From: Malaya genurostris
Taxonomy: Eukaryota; Arthropoda; Insecta; Diptera; Culicidae
Length of the DNA stretch: 64,000 nucleotides
Assembly: GCF_030247185.1 (NCBI RefSeq)
Contig: NC_080572.1
Span: forward strand, 172,552,975 to 172,616,974
Reading direction: 5' to 3'
Shown here: piece after piece, positions 25,741 to 34,482 of the stretch
Position numbering within the stretch: position 1 is the first letter of the stretch
How the letters are laid out: each line of letters opens with the position of its first letter
The notes under the pieces: generated by a model
Seen by the model: the letters and a program-made list of their open reading frames with translations, nothing else
Databases searched by the model: none
Told to the model about the DNA's origin: nothing
Program-made: the position numbers and the translations under genes

Positions 25741-26210
25741 TTTTTGAAAAATATAAAAACGTTTTTTGCACTAACTTTTCTCGGAGATGGCTGAACCGAA
25801 CCGGCTCCGGAGTTATGGGGTAAAATGTGCAAAAAATGAAAATATGTTTTCTAGCTTTTCTCATAGATGGCACGACCGATTTTCATAAACTTAGGTTCAA
25901 ATGAAAGGTCCTGTGGTCCCATAAGTAATTCCTGAATTTCATCTGGATCCGACTTCCGGATCCGGAAATATTTGGTAAAGTGGGTAAAAAATTGTATACC
26001 ATCACTGAAAAGTGCGAAAAATCCGTAAAAAGTTTTCTAAATCGATCTCAAATCTTCTCTAATTAATAGTTTTTATCAAACCGATTTCGGTTATTCTTTT
26101 TAGGAATCGAAGAAAATTATTTTAAACAATACCACAGTATTATATATGATAGTATGATTGATATGAGAAAGACATCATTACACCACTAGGTGGATTAAAA
26201 CCGGTTTTTA
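25741..26210 (-). repeat. Family A repeat, left arm of a palindrome
   Basis: Interior modules (TTCATAAACTTAGGTTCAAA, GACTTCCGGATCCGGAAATA) lead to the inverted end 1: GATATGAGAAAGACATCATT, then CACCACTAGGTGGATTAAAA at 26164-26208. About 300 bp here are the imperfect reverse complement of 26288-26594, so two copies lie head to head around a 75-bp spacer. The microsatellite-bearing end is missing. Confidence 0.8.
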
Positions 26211-26287
26211 CATAGTCCTTATAATTACCTAAATCATTGCAGAAGACACCAAATCGATCGGACCCACCGTTTTTACCTTTTTTTATA

Positions 26288-26594
26288 TATATAAAACCTG
26301 TTTTAATCCACCTAGTGGTGTAATGATGCCTTTCTCATATCAATCATACTATCATACCTATATAATACTGTGGTATTCTTCAAAATCATTTTTCTTCGAT
26401 TCTTAAAAGAATAATCGAAATAGATTTGTTTGACCGTCTACTGATAAAAACTATCAATTCGAAAAGATTTGAGGTCGATTTAGAAAACTTTTTACGGTTT
26501 TTCGCTCTTTTCAGTGATGGTATAAAATTTTTAACACACTTTACCCTATATTTCCGGATCCGGATGAAAATCAGGAATTTCGTATGGAACCACA
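26288..26594 (+). repeat. Family A repeat, first part (interrupted by the I-clade element)
   Basis: It starts with AAACCTG then TTTTAATCCACCTAGTGGTG and GATGCCTTTCTCATAT. It runs to the GTATGGAACCACA target site at 26582-26594, where the I-clade element inserted, and continues at 34483. Removing the insertion and one copy of the duplication restores a copy of about 570 bp. Confidence 0.85.
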
Positions 26595-26627
26595 CAGTTC
26601 AAACCGAACACTAGGTGAATCCGGTCG
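26595..26627 (+). promoter_or_regulatory. Internal RNA polymerase II promoter: Inr + DPE
   Basis: The element's first bases CAGTT match the insect initiator (CAKTY, with the A at 26596 as +1). GGTCG at 26623-26627 lies exactly at +28 to +32 and fits the downstream promoter element consensus RGWYV. No TATA box is needed upstream, as expected for a retrotransposon that must carry its own promoter inside the transcript. The motifs are seen; the activity is inferred from known insect non-LTR promoters. Confidence 0.65.
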
Positions 26628-27075
26628 AGTTATCATCAGATCTGCGTCGCACCTCGGAATTTCTAAAATCAGTGTTACGCCACCTGGTAAACCTGCTCAG
26701 TGAAGCACCGTAGGTACTACGCCCTCCGGATTGTGATATCGACGTATCGTGCACCTCAAAACCATCTAGTTACCTAATCGCGTTTTCGCGGTTAAATCCG
26801 CGTGTATAATTTTTCACCAAGTAACAGGAGCACAAACTCTTACGAAAGTGAACAAGCGCGCCCCCATTGAGTTGAAAAATTTGAATCAGTGAAGCACCGC
26901 CACCCCCATCAGAATTAAATTCCCAGATTAACAAATCACTACCATCTCCATCGAAACGGTGAATGTGTACGACTTGAACGGGTACAAAACGAAGAACCCG
27001 GAGTGCACAGTGGCCTGTTCAGGCACACAAAGTGACAGTGGACAATCAAATCTTCTTGAAAGTGCGTGATCAGCT

Positions 27076-28497
27076 ATGGGGGTAAATGAGCCCCCACCCC
27101 CGGGTGGACCACCTGGGAACCGCAGAAAAATACCAGACTGGCTCGACCCAAACAACAACCATGGCTCCACCCAGGTGCTTGTGCTGAGAACAACACGAAA
27201 CCTAACCATGTCCGGTAATGACCAAACGGTCAATCTCGGAAAACTTCCCAGCAAGCCCTTCATGATCGCCACATCGATTGAAACTGCCCTAGGTAAGGAA
27301 GATTACAAACTTGTAGAAGCAGCAAAGGAAGCAAGGGGGGCACGATACATCTTACGTACCAACTCCGAGCGGGTAAGTAAGAAACTTCAACAAATCCAAC
27401 AGCTAATTGACGGAACAGAAGTAGAAATTGTACCACACCCGACCCTCAACTGTGTTCAAGGTAAGATTTATGATCCCGATACCATCGATGAATCCGAAGA
27501 ATCGATGAGGACAAACCTTCACACGCAGGGGGTCTCCGAAGTTCGTAGAATAAAGAAAAGAGTAGACCAAGAATTTCGTAACACACCCCTATGCGTTCTT
27601 ACATTTGTCGGGACAGACCTCCCCGAAAGCATATATGTCGGAATGTGTAGAGTCCCAGTCGAACAATACTTCCCGTCACCATTATTGTGTTTCCGCTGTG
27701 CGCAATACGGACACTCCAAAAAGTTCTGCCCGACAGATAAACCCATTTGTCTAAACTGCTCCTCCGCCCACGCACTCAATCCAGAAGTAAAATGTGAATC
27801 CCAGAAGAAATGCTTACACTGCAAAGGAGAACATTCACCAATTGACAAAAGATGTCCCAAATACCTAGAAGAAGAGGGCATAATCAGAATCAAGATCCAA
27901 AGAAAAATCTCATTTGGTGAGGCAAGAAAGGAATACAACGAAATCAACAAACGCACTTCCTTTGCCAGTAAGGTTCAAGAACGAATCACAAATATTGAGT
28001 TCGAAAAAAACAAGCAAATAACAGCACTTCAGGAAGAAATATCCCGACTCAGAACACAGCTAGCTGATTTCTCTAAAATTAGAACTGAACTGGAAGATCT
28101 GAAAAAACAAATAACCAATACTAGCACAGGAAGTCACAGCCAAGCCCCTGACCAACACAAAACAAAACGTCAAAAAATCGAGTCACACCCTTTCAGTGAA
28201 CCCAACGCATCATACACCCGCCCACACAGTCAATCACCCAACAAATCTAGAACCACCCACAGCACCACTAACAAACAACAACAAAAAAGTAAAGTACTGA
28301 GCGAAAATCAAGAAACAGTTAATATCACCAGAAACAATCAAATTAATACGAACATGAATAAAGCAAGGAAAAGCAGGACCCCTACTAGAAATCAAATCTC
28401 TCCACCACGTACGAGATCACAAAACCCGACCTCAAAATCTAAGATCGATGCTGGGGATCAATCTAATGACACAGGTACGATGGAAGTCTCCGACTAA
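27076..28497 (+). CDS. ORF1: ORF1 protein: gag-like RNA-binding protein, I-clade
   Basis: This 473-residue protein should bind the element's RNA and form the ribonucleoprotein used for reverse transcription. Three CCHC zinc knuckles are seen: C205-C218 (CFRCAQYGHSKKFC, CX2CX4HX4C), C225-C240 and C246-C260. Residues 60-200 form the folded region usual in front of gag-like knuckles. About 305-348 shows heptad-like Leu/Ile/Ala spacing, a likely coiled coil for self-association. Residues 350-473 are Gln/Asn/Thr/Arg-rich and probably disordered. The ATG at 27076 opens the frame, but Met45 is a possible later start. ORF2 begins 8 nt after the stop in another frame, suggesting reinitiation or a related mechanism. 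The reading frame is intact. Confidence 0.92.
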   Translation: MGVNEPPPPGGPPGNRRKIPDWLDPNNNHGSTQVLVLRTTRNLTMSGNDQTVNLGKLPSKPFMIATSIETALGKEDYKLVEAAKEARGARYILRTNSERVSKKLQQIQQLIDGTEVEIVPHPTLNCVQGKIYDPDTIDESEESMRTNLHTQGVSEVRRIKKRVDQEFRNTPLCVLTFVGTDLPESIYVGMCRVPVEQYFPSPLLCFRCAQYGHSKKFCPTDKPICLNCSSAHALNPEVKCESQKKCLHCKGEHSPIDKRCPKYLEEEGIIRIKIQRKISFGEARKEYNEINKRTSFASKVQERITNIEFEKNKQITALQEEISRLRTQLADFSKIRTELEDLKKQITNTSTGSHSQAPDQHKTKRQKIESHPFSEPNASYTRPHSQSPNKSRTTHSTTNKQQQKSKVLSENQETVNITRNNQINTNMNKARKSRTPTRNQISPPRTRSQNPTSKSKIDAGDQSNDTGTMEVSD

Positions 28498-28505
28498 AAC
28501 CTGCA

Positions 28506-31500
28506 ATGGCCGAATCAAATAGCACAGAACAGCACAAACTCAACGCATTACACTCAGATCTACCAATGGAAAGCAACGCAACAAATACAGAAGCCGAAAC
28601 CAACAAATTTTCATATGGTCACGAGGGGGGAGAGAAGAAAGTAACCCCCTCACCTCTCTCAATCAGTGCCGAAAATGCGGAACGAGAGATGGCAGATGGC
28701 TATGCTAGAAAATTCCAACCATCTCATCCAGTTAACACTAATTACAGTGCGTCAGACGTCAGGAGCGCTGATGAACTTCCCGCTGCCTCGATAGTCGAAC
28801 AAACGCAAATCAACAACGATGACCAACAGAACGATCATCCAAACCGTACCACCGACGTAGATCCTCTTAGTGACGACGTAGATCCGCCATCCTCTCAGGT
28901 AGTGGAAGTTCCGGCTCCGGCCGATGCACCTGCTACTGTTGAGGCTCTGGGGAAAATACTTCGAGACCTGAACCACGTCCAATCGACTGCAAAACCTTGC
29001 TTTACCAGCCCAGTCTACTCTGCCCGACCAGTCCAAACCCGTCACAGTGCGTTAGACGTCAGTAGCGCTGATGAACTTCCCGCTGCCTCGATAGTCGAAC
29101 AAACGCAAATCAACAACGCTGACCAACAGAACGATCATCCAAACCGTACCACCGACGCAGATCCTCTTAGTGACGACGTAAATCCGCCTTCCTCTCAGGT
29201 AGTGGAAGTTCCGGCTCCGGCCGATGCACCTGCTACTGTTGAGGCTCTGGGGAAAATACTCCGAGACCTGAACCACGTCCAATCGACTGCAAAACCTTGC
29301 TTTACCAGCCCAGTCTACTCTGCCCGATCAGTCCAAACCCGTTACAGTGCGTTAGACGTCAGGAGCGCTGATGAACTTCCCGCTGCCTCGATAGTCGAAC
29401 AAACGCAAATCAACAACGCTGACCAACAGAACGATCATCCAAACCGTACCACCGACGTAGATCCTCTTAGTGACGACATAGATCCGCCATCCTATCAGGT
29501 AGTGGAAGTTCCGGCTCCGGCCGATGCACCTGCTACTGTTGAGGCTCTGGGGAAAATACTTCGAGACCTGAACCACGTCCAATCGACTGCAAAACCTTGC
29601 TTTACCAGCCCAGTCTACTCTGCCCGACCAGTCCAAACCCGTTACAGTGCGTTAGACGTCAGGAGCGCTGATGAACTTCCCGCTGCCTCGATAGTCGAAC
29701 AAACGCAAATCAACAACGCTGACCAACAGAACGATCATCCAAACCGTACCACCGACGTAGATCCTCTTAGTGACGACATAGATCCGCCATCCTATCAGGT
29801 AGTGGAAGTTCCGGCTCCGGCCGATGCACCTGCTACTGTTGAGGCTCTGGGGAAAATACTTCGAGACCTGAACCACGTCCAATCGACTGCAAAACCTTGC
29901 TTTACCAGCCCAGTCTACTCTGCCCGACCAGTCCAAACCCGTTACAGTGCGTTAGACGTCAGGAGCGCTGATGAACTTCCCGCTGCCTCGATAGTCGAAC
30001 AAACGCAAATCAACAACGCTGACCAACAGAACGATCATCCAAACCGTACCACCGACGTAGATCCTCTTAGTGACGACGTAGATCCGCCATCCTCTCAGGT
30101 AGTGGAAGTTCCGGCTCCGGCCGATGCACCTGCTACTGTTGAGGCTCTGGGGAAAATACTTCGAGACCTGAACCACGTCCAACCGACTGCAAAACCTTGC
30201 TTTAGCAGCCCAGTCTACTCTGCCCGACCAGTCCAAACCCGTCACAGTGCGTTAGACGTCAGGAGCGCTGATGAACTTCCCGCTGCCTCGATAGTCGAAC
30301 AAACGCAAATCAACAACGCTGACCAACAGAGCGATCATCCAAACCGTACCGCCGACGTAGATCCTCTTAGCGACGACGTAGATCCGCCATCCTCTCAGGT
30401 AGTGGAAGTTCCGGCTCCGGCCGATGCACCTGCTACTGTTGAGGCTCGAGGGAAAATACTTTGGGATCAGAGTCATGCCCATGCGACTGAAAAATTCAGC
30501 CCTACCATCCCAGCCCACTCTGTTCGACCAGTTCATGAGTTAGACGACAGGAGCGGTGATGTACATTCCGGTACCTTGATAGCCGCACTAACGCAAAACG
30601 ATACATTGATCCACCCAAAACTGCAGATTCACTATAAGGAGGTACCTCATCAAGATGCAACCCCACGCGTCTTCCCGATACCGGATTCGACCGACAGTTT
30701 TCCAGACATCCCAACTGGTCAATCGATCCATTCAGAGTCAGATTATGGAATGGAGAAATCTCAAGCCGTTTTCGCTCTCCAATGGAATATATGTGGTCTA
30801 CGCTCACACTGCAACGAACTTCAAGCTCTCCTGACTAAATATAACCCTGTAGTAGCATGCCTGCAAGAAACAAATACTGCAGAACACCACTCCAACACCA
30901 TCTGCATAGGCAAGTCATATGACCTTCTTTTTGGACCCTGCTCAACGCATTGCAGACAGGGAGTAGGAATGGCGGTCAAGAAAGGCACTCCATTCGAACG
31001 AATTCAAATTCAAACCAATATACAGGCAGTCGCAATACAACTCCACACCCCATCAAAACTAACAGTGGTATCAGTCTACTTGCCACCAAGAGACAAGAAT
31101 GCAGCTGAAGATTTGCACAGCCTACTGAACGAACTTCCGACACCAGTTCTACTCCTGGGTGACCTGAACGCACACCACTCCGCTTGGGGAAGTCACCTGA
31201 GTAAGGCTAAAACTGAGGCACAGAAAAGAGGTTTCGCGATCCTGGAAACCATCGTGAACAAAAATATGATTGTACTAAACGACGGTTCTCACACCAGGAT
31301 AGATCCTTCCACTGGAAACACACAGGCGCTAGATGTATCCATATGTACAACATACCTATCGACAAAGTTTATCTGGAAAATTTTACCAGACTGTGCAGAT
31401 AGTGATCACTTTCCGATTCTAATTGGAACACCTGGAGCCCCAGATGAACCAAAACGAAGGCCAAGGTGGATATACGAAAAAGCGGACTGGAACCGATACG

Positions 31501-34388
31501 AACAATTGACCAGAAGCACCATCCGTCCCGGTCAAACGATGTCAGTGGACCAGTTTACCAGTAAAATACTTGCAGCGGCCAAAGCAAGTATACCGAGAAC
31601 AAGCGGCAAGTCAGGCCCCAAGGCAGTCCCCTGGTGGAACACAGAAATTGAGCAAGCAGTTAAAACACGACGAAAACGATTGCGCGCCCTGCGACGAATA
31701 GCCGACGACGACAAGAGAAAAGCGGAAGCACTCAAATCGTTTCACGAAGCCCGTTCTTTTTGTCGCAAAATCATCTGGGAAGCCAAACAGAAGAGCTGGA
31801 ATGAATTAGTACAAAGTATTAACCCAGAAAGCTCTACTTCACTAATCTGGAATCGAGTGAACAAACTGCAAGGAAAAAGATGTTCGAACACAATTACCCT
31901 AAACCTAGCAAATGGTGTTACTAACAAACCACAGGAAATAGCCGATGCTTTTGCAGACGAATACCAGAAAAAATCTTCGGATGCCAACTACAACGAAAAA
32001 TTTCGTAAAAAAAATACTAACACGAAAACCAATTTTCCAAAAAGCAATCGACCAAATACCTTCAAACGCATCAATGCAAACCTCTCAATGGACGAACTAA
32101 TGTGGGCTCTGTCCCGTCGCAGCGGATCGTCAACAGGACTTGATAACATAGGATATCCACTACTACAACGACTACCCTTCACGTGTAAAACTGCTCTGTT
32201 AGATCTCTTTAATCAAATCTGGGAATCCGGCATCTTTCCGGACCAATGGAAGGAAGGAATCGTAATCCCAATCCCAAAACCGGAAGGAGATCGCTGCCAC
32301 CCAGCAGATTACCGCCCTATCACTCTCCTCAGCTGCATTGGCAAGCTATTCGAGCGCATAATAAATCGCCGCCTCATAACCGAACTTGAAGACACAAACA
32401 GACTAGATAGACGACAACATGCTTTTCGCCCAGGAAAAGGTGTCGATTCCTACTTAGCTCAAATGGAATCGCTTATGTCAACAACTGATGATCAACACGT
32501 CGAAATAGTATCACTGGATATATCGAAAGCCTACGACACTACCTGGAGACCAGCCATTCTCCAAACTCTGGCCAGATGGAAAATCTCCGGTAGAATATTG
32601 AACATATTAGCCAGCTTTCTTTCAAACAGAACCTTTAATGTATTCGCCAACGGCGCATCATCAAGCCGCCGTGTAGCGGAAAACGGTGTACCGCAGGGTT
32701 CTATTCTATCAGTCACACTTTTCCTGATCGCTATGGAACCGATTTTCAGGATCATCCCAGACGACGTTCAAATCCTGCTCTACGCAGACGATGTACTACT
32801 CATCGCAAAGGGTTCAGATACGATACAAATACGGAAACAACTTCGAAAAGCCGTCAAAGCAGCTGTTGGCTGGGCTGGCAGCGTGGGTTTCCAAATAGCA
32901 CCCTCCAAATCCAAACTAATTCATGTTTGCAACATACAACACCGCAAACGTGGCCGAGCTATCCGAATAAACAACGTACCTATCCCTTGTTTCAGGAAAA
33001 TGAAAATCTTAGGAGTCATACTAGATTCCAAACTTACCTATCTGCAACACATCAAAAAGACTAAGGACAGTTGCAGTAAAAGAATAAACATTCTACGTAT
33101 CCTAGGCTGCCGAATAAAAAGGAGCAGTCGATCAACACTACTTAAAGTTGGTTCTGCATTGGTGGTGTCCAAACTACTCTTCGGACTCGTACTTACAAGC
33201 AACAACATTGAAGCATTGGAACGAAGCCTCTCTCCAATATATAATGAAGTGATACGTCAATCATCTGGAGCTTTTCGATCCAGTCCAGTGACATCAATTA
33301 TGGCTGAATCTGGCTGCTTACCGTTTAAACTTCTATTGGTACAGCGGCTATCCCAACTAGCAACACGGCTTTTGGAAAAACAAACACCTGCAGACACAGC
33401 GAACTATCCAGTGTACAAAAGAGCAGCAGAATTATTTCACCAAACTACTGGATCTACGTTCCCAAGCGTTCACAGTCAGCTCAGACTTACGGACCGAAAG
33501 TGGTATAGTCCGTCACCAATAATCGATAACGAACTAAGGAGAAAACTTAGAGCAGGTACAAGTAGCCAGATAGTTACAGCTCACTTTCAAGCTCTCATAA
33601 GCAATCACTATCCTTCGCACGAACAAATTTACACCGACGGCTCCAAGGACGACCAACAAGTTGGAGCAGGTGTGGCATCAGAAAGTAGTAAAATTGCATA
33701 CACCTTACCTGGACTCTGCAGCATATTCTCAGGCGAGGCATACGCTCTGAGCAAGGCAGTATCATTGGCAAAGGAGGGTAAAACAATAATATTCACTGAC
33801 TCAGCTAGCTGTCTAGACGCTCTTGCCAGTGGCCATTCCAGACATCCATGGATCCAAAAAATTGAAGCTGAATTAGAAGGGCGAAATATAACCTTAAGCT
33901 GGGTCCCTGGACACGCCGGTATACCCGGAAATACGGAAGCTGATAAACTAGCAAACGAAGGTAGGAACGGCAATCCAATAACCCTCCCGATCCCGTCGCA
34001 AGATGTTGTCCGCTTCACAAAAGAAAAAATATGGAACGTCTGGCAGAAAGACTGGAGCCGAACCACATCACATCTTCGAGAAATCAAACCCAACACAGAG
34101 AGACCTGTTGATAGAAGATGCGCCTCTGAACAGCGAACCCTGACAAGACTGCGAATCGGGCACACTAACTTCACCCACTCCTACCTAATGGAACGAAGCG
34201 CACCACCGATCTGCCGTTTCTGTGGAGATCAAACCACTGTAAAGCATATCCTCGTGTACTGCCAAGGCTACGCCCAACTGCGAAGGGAGTATAACATCAC
34301 TGGATCGATTGCTGATGTGTTATCAAACGATAGTGAGAAAGAAGCATCACTACTAAAATTCATCAAGCAAACACAACTAATCGTTTGA
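28506..34388 (+). CDS. ORF2: ORF2 polyprotein: endonuclease, reverse transcriptase, RNase H, with repeat-bearing N-terminal extension
   Basis: The enzyme nicks the target, copies the RNA into DNA and degrades the RNA. Of 1,960 residues, about 1-748 form an extension: 80 unique residues, six 100-residue repeats, then about 70 more. The apurinic-type endonuclease spans about 752-975 (N761, E788, GDLNAHH at 885-891, SDH at 966-968). The reverse transcriptase follows, with YADD at 1426-1429. RNase H has its catalytic set D1711, E1744, D1765 and D1813. A C-terminal CCHC knuckle (CRFCGDQTTVKHILVYC) ends it. The part from residue 749 alone is about 1,210 residues, a normal ORF2 length, and Met749 lies just before the endonuclease. 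No stop or frameshift was found. Confidence 0.93.
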   Translation: MAESNSTEQHKLNALHSDLPMESNATNTEAETNKFSYGHEGGEKKVTPSPLSISAENAEREMADGYARKFQPSHPVNTNYSASDVRSADELPAASIVEQTQINNDDQQNDHPNRTTDVDPLSDDVDPPSSQVVEVPAPADAPATVEALGKILRDLNHVQSTAKPCFTSPVYSARPVQTRHSALDVSSADELPAASIVEQTQINNADQQNDHPNRTTDADPLSDDVNPPSSQVVEVPAPADAPATVEALGKILRDLNHVQSTAKPCFTSPVYSARSVQTRYSALDVRSADELPAASIVEQTQINNADQQNDHPNRTTDVDPLSDDIDPPSYQVVEVPAPADAPATVEALGKILRDLNHVQSTAKPCFTSPVYSARPVQTRYSALDVRSADELPAASIVEQTQINNADQQNDHPNRTTDVDPLSDDIDPPSYQVVEVPAPADAPATVEALGKILRDLNHVQSTAKPCFTSPVYSARPVQTRYSALDVRSADELPAASIVEQTQINNADQQNDHPNRTTDVDPLSDDVDPPSSQVVEVPAPADAPATVEALGKILRDLNHVQPTAKPCFSSPVYSARPVQTRHSALDVRSADELPAASIVEQTQINNADQQSDHPNRTADVDPLSDDVDPPSSQVVEVPAPADAPATVEARGKILWDQSHAHATEKFSPTIPAHSVRPVHELDDRSGDVHSGTLIAALTQNDTLIHPKLQIHYKEVPHQDATPRVFPIPDSTDSFPDIPTGQSIHSESDYGMEKSQAVFALQWNICGLRSHCNELQALLTKYNPVVACLQETNTAEHHSNTICIGKSYDLLFGPCSTHCRQGVGMAVKKGTPFERIQIQTNIQAVAIQLHTPSKLTVVSVYLPPRDKNAAEDLHSLLNELPTPVLLLGDLNAHHSAWGSHLSKAKTEAQKRGFAILETIVNKNMIVLNDGSHTRIDPSTGNTQALDVSICTTYLSTKFIWKILPDCADSDHFPILIGTPGAPDEPKRRPRWIYEKADWNRYEQLTRSTIRPGQTMSVDQFTSKILAAAKASIPRTSGKSGPKAVPWWNTEIEQAVKTRRKRLRALRRIADDDKRKAEALKSFHEARSFCRKIIWEAKQKSWNELVQSINPESSTSLIWNRVNKLQGKRCSNTITLNLANGVTNKPQEIADAFADEYQKKSSDANYNEKFRKKNTNTKTNFPKSNRPNTFKRINANLSMDELMWALSRRSGSSTGLDNIGYPLLQRLPFTCKTALLDLFNQIWESGIFPDQWKEGIVIPIPKPEGDRCHPADYRPITLLSCIGKLFERIINRRLITELEDTNRLDRRQHAFRPGKGVDSYLAQMESLMSTTDDQHVEIVSLDISKAYDTTWRPAILQTLARWKISGRILNILASFLSNRTFNVFANGASSSRRVAENGVPQGSILSVTLFLIAMEPIFRIIPDDVQILLYADDVLLIAKGSDTIQIRKQLRKAVKAAVGWAGSVGFQIAPSKSKLIHVCNIQHRKRGRAIRINNVPIPCFRKMKILGVILDSKLTYLQHIKKTKDSCSKRINILRILGCRIKRSSRSTLLKVGSALVVSKLLFGLVLTSNNIEALERSLSPIYNEVIRQSSGAFRSSPVTSIMAESGCLPFKLLLVQRLSQLATRLLEKQTPADTANYPVYKRAAELFHQTTGSTFPSVHSQLRLTDRKWYSPSPIIDNELRRKLRAGTSSQIVTAHFQALISNHYPSHEQIYTDGSKDDQQVGAGVASESSKIAYTLPGLCSIFSGEAYALSKAVSLAKEGKTIIFTDSASCLDALASGHSRHPWIQKIEAELEGRNITLSWVPGHAGIPGNTEADKLANEGRNGNPITLPIPSQDVVRFTKEKIWNVWQKDWSRTTSHLREIKPNTERPVDRRCASEQRTLTRLRIGHTNFTHSYLMERSAPPICRFCGDQTTVKHILVYCQGYAQLRREYNITGSIADVLSNDSEKEASLLKFIKQTQLIV
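28741..30540 (+). repeat. Six in-frame 300-bp tandem repeats within ORF2
   Basis: The units start at 28741, 29041, 29341, 29641, 29941 and 30241, with a strictly 300-bp period and no indels. Each encodes 100 residues, including SADELPAASIVEQTQINN, an acidic Asp/Pro-rich stretch, VVEVPAPADAP and a short helix-like ATVEALGKILRDLNHVQ. Units 3 and 4 are identical over 300 bp. Units 1, 2, 5 and the first half of 6 differ by a few bases each. The second half of unit 6 is strongly diverged, and a weak further start is seen at about 30537. The region is probably disordered. Function unknown. Confidence 0.97.
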
Positions 34389-34482
34389 CTTAATATCGGT
34401 TTCCCAGGAAACCAAACTGACACGAATGCCACAAAGATGGTAAAGTGTCATTAATAAAAAAAAAAAAAAAAAAAAAAAAAAA
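34389..34482 (+). other. 3' UTR hairpin and poly(A) tail of the I-clade element
   Basis: The short 3' UTR contains a perfect stem, GGTTTCC-CA-GGAAACC, at 34398-34413, then TTAAT and an A run from about 34456 to 34482. A 3' structure may be the site recognised by the element's own reverse transcriptase. The stem is seen; this role is inferred. Confidence 0.7.

Larger units (their letters stand above)
26595..34482 (+). mobile_element. Full-length I-clade non-LTR retrotransposon
   Basis: The 7,888-bp element is flanked by the 13-bp duplication GTATGGAACCACA (26582-26594 and 34483-34495). It begins CAGTTC, has a 5' UTR of about 480 nt, two long open frames 8 nt apart, a 3' UTR under 70 nt and a poly(A) of about 27 nt. 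The ORF2 domains (endonuclease, reverse transcriptase, RNase H, CCHC) and the three-knuckle ORF1 fit the I clade. Both frames lack stops and the catalytic motifs checked are intact, so it could be, or recently was, active. The ORF2 N-terminus is unusually long. Confidence 0.92.

Noticed and set aside
26164..26337. Helitron ends, because of CTAG near a palindrome (CACCTAGTGGTG)
   Set aside because: The other ends of the family have an inverted GCCTTTCTCATAT-type terminus, which Helitrons lack, and no TC start with an AT-site insertion could be shown.
27519..27956. 145-codon minus-strand frame opposite ORF1
   Set aside because: It lies fully within the zinc-knuckle coding region of ORF1, which has clear domain support; shadow.
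28768..28800. CTGATGA in each 300-bp unit, suggesting a hammerhead ribozyme
   Set aside because: The second conserved core part (GAAA after stem II) is missing, with GAAC present, and the flanks do not form the needed stems.
28752..30536. Series of ~95-codon antisense open frames repeated every 300 bp
   Set aside because: They are the reverse strand of the ORF2 repeats. A 300-bp period keeps any stop-free antisense frame open in every unit, so they are shadows.
33629..34174. 181-codon minus-strand frame opposite the RNase H region
   Set aside because: The plus strand encodes a complete RNase H with catalytic residues; the antisense frame has no recognised domain.
34400..34482. Retroposed host mRNA because of the poly(A)
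   Set aside because: The poly(A) ends an I-clade element with its own 5' end and TSD; no host coding sequence is involved.
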